NCBI GenBank assembly: GCA_947396885.1
Contig: OX377204.1
Span: forward strand, 55,973,139-56,037,138
From: Heligmosomoides polygyrus polygyrus
Taxonomy: Eukaryota > Nematoda > Chromadorea > Rhabditida > Heligmosomidae
Reading direction: 5' to 3'
Length of the DNA: 64,000 nt
A program made the position numbers and the translations under genes. Below the pieces are notes generated by a model. That model was not told where the DNA came from. It did not search any database and was given only the letters and a program-made list of their open reading frames with translations. Within the stretch, counting starts at the first letter, position 1. Every line of letters begins with the position of its first letter. Positions 43,601 through 55,600 of the stretch are shown in pieces.

Positions 43601-46600
43601 AAGTCGAGATCCGGCCTCAAACTTGGGCTATTAAGCCATAGCGCCAGCGAAGTTTAAGAAGTTCCAGAGAATTACTAACAGACAAAAAACCCTCCTCTAT
43701 TATATATAGTAAGATGTCTTCATACTCAAAGTATAATTACAGTCCATCTATCATCAATAAAGAGAAAAATCATCACAATTCCAAAACCAAATAATAACAG
43801 TAAGACTTCTAAAATAACAAATTTCTTACTACGTTCAGTTTATGGAAGGTCGTCCACCTATTGGGAAGATCCAAAGTGCAGTGCATCACTGCACGGCTGA
43901 ACCTTTTGTTCGTTTTCGCAGGTTCTGTCAAACCTTTTTATAAAGCTAAGTAGGCTTTTACAGCCCAGCATTCTCTTATGTGGCCATAATTGTTTCGAAA
44001 GACATACAGAATATTTTAATGACGAATTGAGATCACGTAGTGGCCACAGCGAATTCGTTCGCGCAATTTCTCTTTGCAAAATATTTACGAAGTCCATAGA
44101 GCTGACTGTTTCAAAGAATGCTTCCTTTAAGAGGTCCTGTGTTCTCATTGCAAATAACTGCAGAAAATTTTAAAAAATAGCGGCGAGCTATTGACCAAAT
44201 TTCAATCGAATCGAATTCTACTGCATTGAATATTTTTGTCGGCTCTACCCAATTAAGTAGATGGCAATCGTTAAGCTCTTTCTTCCCTAGTACCATGCTG
44301 TAAAGCACATTTGCTTGAGATTCAAATGTTTTTGGGTTTCCCAATTTCTTCCCATTTTTGTAGTAGAGCACATTTTGAATTAATGAGTGGTACTATAGTA
44401 GATTCGCATATTGGACGAAAAAATCGTAGACATAAAGGAATTTTTTGCTGTAGCCAAACTTGCACCTTCAAAGATATACCTTCTTCGTAGAACTTTAAAA
44501 AAATCTTCTAGCAATAGACTGCATGTGAAGTACCAATATTTGCACTAACCCAATACCATAAATATAATAAATGACGAGGAGTTGTCATTGGTTTCTTCTC
44601 CTTTTCACATTTTTTGGTTGTAGTTGGTTTTGGTTGTACATAGTTATGATCGTTATTTCACGTGTATACTGACTTGCTTCTCCTAAAGAAAAATGCCAAG
44701 AGAGCCCCCGAAGAAGACGAGAAGATTAAGCAAAATCGTTGACATGCACGGCACGAAATGCAATAAAAGCGAAGCAATGAGAGTACCGGCAGCTAAGCCC
44801 TATGAGTTAGATGGGACTCATGACAATGTTGCTTTACCGTAGTTCTACAATCATCGTCTGATGCTGCACGAAACACACGCCGAAATTCCCGGAAAACCTG
44901 CGTGGAAAACGGAAGAAGGCTCTTTCTTACCTCGCTCCGTTTCACTTAATTTTTCGCACTATTTGTGTTTGGTGGCGTTTTCTTCTCGTCGTCTATGCCT
45001 TTCAAACCCACTTGTGAAATAATTACTATAAAAACAGAAAAAACTAAATGGAAAAGAAGTGTGAATAATTAATGCGTAGCAATCAAGTGCGAGAAAAGGC
45101 CTAGGCAGTCCAAAAATACGAAATTACTGTATAGAAAAGTTGTTGAACTTGTCACATTGTCATATAATGACCATGTAGACGGAGTCAAAAAAAAAATAAA
45201 GAATAAGATCTGGCTTTTTATCCATTAAAATTCGTCCAACCTGACTGCAGCTAAGGGAAATTTTATTTAACGAATTTGACGAAACTACCGATTTTAACGC
45301 AAAAATTTTTCGGTAAAATGGTAGTTAGAGATTTACCGAAAAAAATTTAACGCACACCTCTAATTCTAACCGGGGGTGTGCATTTAACGATTAATGATTT
45401 ACCGATTCACAGAATTCACCGGCATTTTTCGTTAAAAATTTTTAACAAGATTTAACAACAAAAATTTCCGTTAAATTACATTAACGACATTTTACACACC
45501 ATTTTCGAATTTTTAATTCTTTTTCATGTAAATGCATTTTGGTCAATTTTTGGATGAGACTTCACAGTATCGTTTGTGATACTGATGAAGCCCTCCACTT
45601 AGTTGAATCACTGGAATTCGAGAATTGTTGGCATTATTCATTCTCCTTGAGCAATTTATTTGCGTGCGCTGTTCTCTGCCCTAGTTTCCTCGGATTTTCG
45701 TTGCCGCTTCTCGCGCTTAGTTGCAGCATTTAGCATTTCATACTTAACAGATAGCCTTTTCACAGTTTTTTACAGTATTTGCTTAATAAGTGGGGTTGAA
45801 AAGGCAACAAATAATGCGAGGAAGCAATAAAATCTAAAAAAGAAGAAAAGTCGATGACGACTCCTTGTCAGTTATTATATGTGACGTAAGTATAAAAACT
45901 GGCAGCTAAGTTCTACAAAAGGGTATATCTTTGAAGGTGTATATCTGCACCTAGAAAGAAATCTCCTATATGTCCCTAGATTTTTTCGGTTAATTTGCGA
46001 ATTTATTATAACACCGTTCACCACTCAAAATGTGCTCTTCAAACATGGGAAGAAATGGAAAGATCCAAAATAGAATCGCGCCTCAATAAAAGGCGTACAG
46101 ATGGTACTAGGCGCTTCGAGAAGAAAATGATAAGCGTGGTTGAAAAGTCGTAAAAAAGTGACAGCGGTGCATTCCATAGGAAGGAATTAGGAAAGGATAA
46201 AGACATGATAGGCCACTTTAATATATAACCAGGAATGCCTTTTTAAAAATGAAATCTACTTTACTTGGGTGGCAAAGACAAAAATACTCAATGCAGCAAA
46301 ATTCGATTCTATTTAAATTTGGCCAATCAAAGGACCGTGGTGGTTTATTTTGTTCTCTTCTGTAGTGAAGTAAGAGCAGGATCTTTTCAGACTAAAGAAA
46401 CGACTCTGTAAAACATGGTGATCTACAATACCGTTTCTAATTCGTGATCAATCGACGCTTTGCGACAGATTTTTCCGTCGCAAACCGTAGCAGTGCCATA
46501 ACTTCGTTCAAATTTAATTATATGAATATTAAATTGTAGCATTAGATTCACCTCCCTCCTATCAATCCAACAACTTGCGTGAACTGTAAAACTGGATACT

Positions 46601-49600
46601 CTTGACCTAGTTGTGGAGCTCGTCCCATCAAACGTCCGCTAATTGATTTACGACTCCTCCGCGAGCGCCACTGGTTCACCTTTATAGAGCTAAAGAGTTT
46701 AAAAAAGTATCCAATCACAAACTACGTTATCAGATTTGTGTTTTGTAGAGCGTGGCCATCATTTTGACGGCAGACACTGCGAAAATTACCGAGTTTGAAG
46801 TGTCGGCCTGTTCTATGACGTGGATTCTTCGAAGTTCAGCCTTCCATTCCTAGTTAGAAGCGAACATTTTCGTGATGACGAAGGAACTTCGCTTATCTAT
46901 CATGAGAAATAGAATGCCCTTTCTTTCATAGTTTTATACAGGTGCAGCAGTTGTAAGCCAATTTCATGTGCTCAAGCCTCAAAAAAAATCTTCCGCCCTT
47001 TCTCGCCCACGTTTGAGTATTCGACACTTCCAATAAGAACATTCTGACCATCACGAAAACCTCTATCGAATGGTGTCACTATCGACCAAAATCGAATTTT
47101 TGACATTTCGCATCGAGGACGAGGGCGCCTTAGGCCGAGCGGCTCCAGGACGTGACTCCAACCCGCTTGCTTTTTGACGTTTGCTGCTCGTCAGGACCAC
47201 AGTTCGCTATGTTTTCTGCAAAGGCTAGACTGCGCCGTCTCGATTACCATTCCTCAGGTTGTCTCCCTCAATTTATGCTTCTAACTACTTTTTTAATGAT
47301 AGCTGCCAGGGTTATTGAACAATTCAGCACAGTTTTATTTCATGTTGAGTTTGCTAAAAGCGTGTTTGGTAATGGCATTACACGTGAACTATCACAAGTG
47401 AGTTGATGACGGTCAAGTGCAGCGCAAAGTTAGAATTAACGGAAAAGCTACGGAATAGTGGGCTCACCCCTTCCCTCAATAGAAACTTACAAACATTTGC
47501 TTCCGAAACGTCTAGTTAGTAATCCATCCCAGTTCTTGCTTCGAATTTCTCTCACCAGATCCTTGACTATTTCCCTTCACTCATTTGAAGTAGATTCTTA
47601 TTCCGTCCGCACATTGGTAACAACCACTCCCACTTCCCCACCAGGAGACATCAGACTTGTTTCATCCTCATCTCATGTCTCTTTTCTTCTTCTGCGCGGT
47701 CAACGTCGTCGGCGCATCCTTTGGCGCCCTAGCCCGAGACACTAGTCGTTTCTGTCGGAAGCAGTCGGACCGCGACAACTCGTCCAATTTCGTCGCGCAA
47801 CAGGCGCGACGCCATGGGCTGTTCGCGCGGCGTTGAAGTTATGCCTGCCCCCGCGACCGAGCCTGCGCTGACGATGACATCACCGAAAATCACTGTTTGT
47901 TTTCGAATTTGGCCAAGTTGGGAAGCATTCGATAGAGCTTTTAATGATAAATTGAACGGTGTTACTTAGAGTAGCGAGAGCTGTAATCTGAACGAGTAAG
48001 AGCGCTGGGAACATCGAACGTTGATGTTCCAAAATACGCCTGTGTTTGGAGCGCAATAACTCTGTCAATTTTCCTTCATGCAACAGTTTGTGAGGTTTGT
48101 AGTCAGTTAGAATGTATATTAGCACTATAAAGCACAGCGATGTAGCTTAAGATTTAGCACGTATGAAAGCCTAAGAAAATTGAAATTTTCCGACATATAA
48201 GCGGCATGGAATGCCGCCTGAAACTTCTCATTTCAGTCTCGGTTGATTGTGCATGGGCTAAATGCTTGTTACAGTCTTCTTACTACTTGGCCAGACTAAC
48301 CTGTGTTGTGCTTCTTTTAACGGTTAGAACTTCCTAATCACGTGAAAGATATGTGACATGCGAGTTTATTAATTGCACAATTTAAATAAGAGCAGGAGCC
48401 CCATTTTCCGAGATGGATTCTCTGGACTGCAACATTCAAATTGAATGGAGTGGTTAATCGGTATACAGCTACTAGGCAAAGAACAAGCGTAAAATAAGCA
48501 CGGCACAGATTAATCTGGCCAAGTAGTAGCAAGATTGTAACAAGCATTCAGCCCATGCACAACCAATCGAGTACGAAATGCAAGTTTCCAGACGGGTGCA
48601 TGGCGCAATCTTGACTGTCTGCAGGTCACAGGAATCTCGTTGCTCTGTGCTTTCGTATGAGTCTCAGACATCTTCAAAAACTTCACTAGCAGCAATGTGA
48701 GAACCTTTCAAATAATACCTCAATTTTTTAGGATACCCTGCATTTTTCGCAATAACTAGTGTGTTTTTAAGTTTTAAACTATGAAAGAATCGCAAGTCAA
48801 TCGAAACAGACACTTTGTGAAGAAATCAGAACAATTATTCAGGCAGAATACAATCATTCGAGGGTAAAACGGAACATTTCGTACGAGTGCATGGGGCATT
48901 CCATGCCGCTCATATGTCAGAAAATTACTACTTTCTTATGCTTTCTCAAGCTTAAGCGTTGGTGAGGTTGGCGGCATCAACAGCTCTCTAACAGTATAGT
49001 ACGGCTCAAATGCGACTTAGTCGATACTTACCCTTTCTGCACCCAGTCGAATTCCGAGAATTTTCGAATTCCGAATTTCCGACTCGACCTGAGCCCAGCG
49101 CTCGTCGGCGGGATCACCGGTGACCTGACCCTTACTGGGTTCGCAGCTGGACGCCATATCCACTGGCAGTGTGATACTCCAGCGGAGTCATAAAACAGCA
49201 CTGATCAATCTTTTGAGAACCCTCCGATGTCCATCCCTCACCTTTGAATTCAACTTCGAACCTATCTTAACATCTGCTAAATTTCAAACTTCCTATTTGT
49301 TTGGTTAGTCCAGAAGTTATGTCGGATTTGAACTGCCACATTTAATTTAGAATATCCCAGCACAAGAGATTTTTTTGTTGGAACAAAAAGTTCCAGTTTC
49401 TGCATGTCTTCCCCGATAATGTGTTAGGAATAGCATTCCGTATTTTATAGGTCAACCATTTTCACGTGAAATTGGACACTTCGAATCTAAATGCACTCTG
49501 TTCTAAGCAAGGTTAACTAGACTAGAACAAGCCTCAAACCTTTTTAATCCACTTACCCAATAACTTAACACATTGACTGAAATTTCATAAGATTATCATT

Positions 49601-52600
49601 TTTGATAAAAAATATTTGTTTAAAACTTGTTCCAAAAAGCAGCAAGGCGGCCGTTTTTAGTGCCAAAATAAAAATTGTGCCTTGCCCTCGTTAGCGAGTT
49701 TTGGTCAATTGATTGAAAAATTTCTGTTTGCAGGGAGTTTGCCTGTAAACAATTAAACAAAAACAATTGTGAAGATCCCATTAATGCCTAGTGTAAGTAG
49801 CAATAGCATTTATCTATGAAACAAAAATTGCGGCAAGCTTTTCCAGTGCATGGAGAAAAGATTCTATTGGACTAAATGATCTCTGCTTTCTTGATCTTTA
49901 AAATAAAAATAAATTTTTTCAAGAAGTAAAAATTCTCTACAAATATTACATTCAGTCAGAGGAGGGGCTAAACTAAAAAAAATAAAAAGTTTTACCAAAC
50001 TTTTCTTCAACAATAAAATACTAAACAATCTTGGAAAGTCTGTAGTTCAGCACTAAGAAGCTGGTTTCGATTTGAAAAGCGTTCACTTTGATTTCAAAAG
50101 CACAATTTTCATTTAGAAAAGTAGGGAGCCGTAAGGGTGGAAAACGATCTTACCTGAAATTTACTACAAAATAGACTTCTAAGTATAACAACTCTGAGAA
50201 GATTAATTAGATTTTTACGTTTGCTAATCTGCTGAAGCTATGTGTGTCTTGTACCTAAGTTAGAAAGTTAAATTTGGTTTTTATTTGACTTTAAAGCATA
50301 ATATTTGTTTAGAAGAGTAAAGAGCTGCAAGTGAGGGAAATGAACAGTTTGTCGTCATCTATTTTTTCAGAGTCATGCACTTTCCTAAAACTTTCTCAAA
50401 AATCTGCGTATGATTTTCCTGAATGTAACAAGGAAAAATCCATTCGAAGACTGACTAGAGAAGATTGATTGGAGTATCACATAGCCATCCAGGTGCGAAC
50501 CAGGGGTGTGCACTGACTTGCAGGCGGTAAGTTTTTACCGCGTATTTTAACCCGGAAATTCGCCGGTAAATTCCGGTAAATTCGGTAAATCTGTTATTTT
50601 TTAAAATTTAGTATTACCTTTAGATTTAAACAGCGGTGATGTAAAAAAAGCGTAAAGCTTTTATCCAAAACTTTATCACGTTCAGGAAAACCATATCATC
50701 TTCATTTTATCATGCAAACGTCATCCTAAAGCGAACGACGCCCTGAAAGCAACGAGCATCCTACAGCAAACAAAGCAAGCGGAAGCCTAACAACGTACAA
50801 GTATAACGATCTATATTGTTGATGCTTTAAAAGAGATGAACGCTTAATTGAAACTCTACAAAAACATTTCTGGAACATCCGACATTCAATCGAATATTGC
50901 TATAATTCTTTTTTTCTAATTGGATGTTTATTACCCCGATAGCAGAACGTAGCAGCGTGCAATTGAATCAGTATTTAATGCATTATTCGCAAAATTATTT
51001 ATAGTTCTTCTACACGACTATGACAACAATTCATAATACTGTTGTGAGACGGAGCGGAGACAATTGTTGGAAGATTAAGCATTGTCAAATATTAAGATCA
51101 GATCGAGACCAATTTTATGGCCGAATCATATGCAACTGATTATAAATACAGGTAGAGATCCATGTGGGAGTTTCCTGACAGTGTTGGCCGACGGAAACGC
51201 ACCACAGCTGATTGGCAGTTTTAATCAAAGAGTCAATATCGATCAATATTATCGATCTTTTGAACGCGATACTGAATTTCTCTCTGACGCATTGGAATTA
51301 GGAAAATCGGAGACAGAAAATCCCACCGTATATAATGGAGGAAGGCATGCGTCACACGCTCACTTTTCGACTACACCAGGCTCCAATTTTCAGCTGTGGG
51401 CCCAGACAGGCTAGCGAAGGCTACGTCCCTAGCGTGGCCCGTCATACCCGACGCCGGCGGAGCCGCCGTGGCCCGCGGATGCGATGCCGGCGAAGGCGGC
51501 TAGCTTGGCGATGTATAAACGCGCGATACCAGTGATAGATAGGCACAAATCCATGAAACAGAAGCAATGGTCAGCCTTTCTTCGGCGGACATTGTTGGTG
51601 TTTGGTTTAAAACCCTTCAGCAGACCTCTGATTTCCAAGTGATAGGCAGACATGAGCGAAAGAGTGTATCGATGCCGTTTAGGTTAATTTGCGAGATCCG
51701 CACACCACGTTTCTCATTTTAACACATCCGAGGTCACATCCTGGTCTCCTTTGAAAATCCGAGCAGGATGGTTTTTCGTGAGGTCATTGGTCCATGTATG
51801 AAAACTAACAGTGAGAGCCTGTTTATACGAGTTTTGTTTTTTGCATAATCCATTTCATAGAGAAAGCCAAATGTCAAATCATACATGGACCCCATTGACT
51901 GTCCCTCTGGAGGTAGCAACGGGGATAAAACTAAACTGGGAAGTCACTGACATGGAGCAGAAAACCAACACCTAAACACATACGAAGTCAATTAACTCGA
52001 CCTGGAATCGGTCTGAGTATTCAATTAAATTGCGCTGGTACCGAGCCCAATAATTGTTCCATTTACGGCATGGTCGTGGAACAGATCAACAATAATGGTA
52101 GTATTAGGAGTAATTCGCTTTCAACTTGCACAACTGAAGAGTCATCTCAGAGCTGTATTGACACATGCTACTGGAATTGAAGCCTCTCAACAACGGAAGC
52201 CGTGCAATGAAAAATCAACGTTTTATAAACAGTTTTCAAAAGGAAGTCCCTCCGAGAAAAGGTGATGGTCGCCGTTTGAACGCATTTACGCAACGCACTA
52301 CGCAAGTACTACGAGACAATGAGGACTGCCTAGACCACCCTTAAGCAGCAAAATATGTGCTAGCAGCTGGAGGTCGGTGAAGGAGGATGCATGGGCGCCC
52401 TCAACGGGTATCAGAAGCCGGCGCCACGGCAGATGACACCTTTGATGTAACGAAGTCGACTATGACAAAAGCAGTTGACACGGCGACAGCGCGAGAACAA
52501 CGATCAGGCGGAGATAGAGAACCACTTATGGTGCTTTACATTGTCACAGGTTTGCTGAGTTTGCTTACTACAGTACCGGAAATACCGCTGCGTTCAACAA

Positions 52601-55600
52601 GCACAAGAGGCGCAAAACGGTGCCGGAGAGCGCCTTTTCCGCTTGCCACGTCGTGAGGGTTTAGTTCCGCGTCTGAGGCAAGTCTCGTTAGGGCGCGACA
52701 CCCTCAACTTCTATACGATAGGCTGAATGAAAGAGCTTATCCATGCGCTCGGGCGAGCATGGCCTACTGTTTGGAACTAACTGCCGGCATGGAGCGCGCT
52801 CTGAACAACGCATATAGGCCCGGCAGAATCAATCAAGTGAGCGCGACAACCTGTAGGCAGATGGGCTGATGGGAAGAGCCTATCCATGCGCTCGGACGAG
52901 CATGGCCTACTGTTTGGAGCTAACTGCCGGCATGGCGTGCTGCGAACAATACATACAGGCCCGACAGAATCAATCGAGTGAGCGCGACAACCTGCAGAGC
53001 GAGCGACAGCTTGTAGAGTGAGCGTTTAGGGAGTTTTATCAGAAATTCCTAGCCGCCCTACTCAGGCATTCCTCTAGGACTGTCCAGCTTGCATCTGGAG
53101 TGCGCATATAGAATCGAACCTTTCAATGAAGTGGGCGCGAAAGCTGGTAGAGTGAGCGTTTAGGGATTTTTATAAGAAACCACTAGCCGCCCTACTCAGG
53201 CATTGCTCTAGGACTGTCCAGCTTGCACCTGGAGTGCGCCGTGAGCAATGCATATAGAATCGAAACTATCAATGAATTGGGTACGACAGCTTGTAGAGTG
53301 AGCATTTATGGAGTTTTATCAGAAACTCCTAGCCGCCCTACTCAGGCAGATGCGGGTTGTGTCACGCATTTTTTTCCGATTTCGGAGACCTACTGCGGGA
53401 AGACGCAGCTAGCTAACGCGCTTAAAATGCGGGGCTAACAGGAAGCTTGAGGTACTTTACGAAGACCTGCTCGGAACGCCTCAGCTGCCTAAACTGCCTT
53501 AGCCACAGCTGTCGTTTTAAAGCGTCGGAAGAGAGCGGTTAGTTTCTTGCGCTCTTACTCCCCAAGATTTGAGTTTTCGACAACCGCAATGGTACATATC
53601 TGTTCAACATGAAAAGCGCTATCGGACGGTATCATATCGACCGATATTGGAAACATCGATTTTTTTTGACTGCTTCGCATCGAGGACGAGGCCGCTCAAG
53701 GCCGGCAGAGGGACGATGACGTCATCAAAAATCGATATTTCCTAACCGGGCAAAATTGGTTACCATTCGATAGAGCTGTCCGTGCTGAATTGAACGGTGT
53801 TACAGAGATTCGAAAATACTGTAATCTGGGTGAGTAAGAGCGCAGGAAACTTCAACCGCTAAGCCCGCCACCCTAAAATGGCAGCTGGGACTAAGACAAT
53901 TTTATAAGCTAGGAAGCTGTGATCATCTCACCTGAAAGAACCTTCAGTGTTCTGCTAGCGCGCATTTGTAGGCCGTTAGCTCTCCGCGTCTTCCCGCGGG
54001 GGTCGACTGAAATTGGAAAAAAAACTTTGTTCAATCATAAGCTACATTACTGTGGTTAAGCACACTACTAAAACATTCTGGTGCTTAAACAATCCCAAAG
54101 TTGCAACCGCAAAGGCTCACACAATGCAGAGTTATCGTGCTCAGAACATGCCCGCGCGTGCAATTTAGCACAACCGTCCATATTCTCCTCGCTCTTACTC
54201 GCCCACATTACAGTTTTCTGAAAATCAACAACACCGTTCAATTCAGCACGAAAAGCTCTATCGAACGGTAGCAAATTTGGCTGGTTCGGAAATATCGATT
54301 TTTGATGACGTCATCTTCGCTCTCGTCCTCGATGCGAAACCGTCGAAAAATCGATGCTTCCAAAATCGGTCGAAGTTGATACCATTCGAAAGCGCTTTCA
54401 TGCTAAACACAAAAGTACCATTGCGAGTGTCGAAAACTCAAATCTTGGCGAGTAGGAAACACTAACCGCTATCTTCCGACGCTTTAAACTGGCAGCTGTG
54501 GCTAAGGCTGTTTAGGCAACTGAGGCGTACTGAGCACGTCCTCGTAAAGTACCTTAAGCTTCCTGTTCGCCCACGCATTTTAAGCGCGTTAGCTAGCTAC
54601 GTCTCCCCGCAGTGGTCCACAGAAATCGGCAAAAAATGCGTCACACAATCTGTATCTTCGCATCTCTATAACATTGCCTCTTCTTAAGCTATACCATTCT
54701 ACTTTGGTATGCTACTAGAACATTTTGCTTCCTGCAAAACCCACAAGCTGCAACGGAAATGCGCAAACTTTGCAGAGCTAACGCGCTCAGAACACGTCGC
54801 GCGCGCAATTTAGCATAACAACGGTCGATGCTCTCCTCGCTCTTACTCTCATAGATCACAGTTTTTTCCTACATTCAATAACACCTTTAAATTCAGCATG
54901 AAAAGCTCTGTCGAATGGTATTAAGTATGGCCCAATCCGAAGATATCGATTTTCGATTACGTCATCGTCCTTTTGCCGCGCCCTCTTCTTCAACGCGTAA
55001 CTGTCAAAAATCGATTTTCCAAAACTGGTTGAGACTGATGCCGTTCGATAGAGCATGAATAGAACGGTGCCATTACGAGTGCCGAAAACTCAACGACGGA
55101 AGGAGAGTAAGGCCGGGAGAAGCTTCACTGTTGCCGTCCGCCGCTCTAAAACGGCAGCTGTAACTAAGGCAGGTTAGCCATCAAGAGATCTGGGAGCGCT
55201 TTTTTGTAAAGTGCGCAGTGATCGACTGAAATCGAAAAAATGGGTTGTACTAGCCTGACCTGCAGATTCGCGCCACCGACTTTGTACGTTATTAGGCCAC
55301 ATTCAAATTTGACAGAGTTATCACGCTGCAAACACGCCCGCGAGTGTAATTTGCGAGCGGTCCCGCCCACTCTACTGATGGGTTCGTTTCTATATGCATT
55401 GTTCACGGCGCACTCCAGATGCAAGCTGGACAGTCCTAGAGCAGCTCCTGAGCAGGGCGGCTAGGGATTTCTGAAAAACTCCCCAAACGCTAACTCTACA
55501 AGCTTTCGCGAACACTCGATTGATAGGTTCAATTCTATGTGCATTGTTCACGGCGCACTAAAAGCCAAGGCGGACAGTCTTAGAGCAATGCCTGAGTAGA

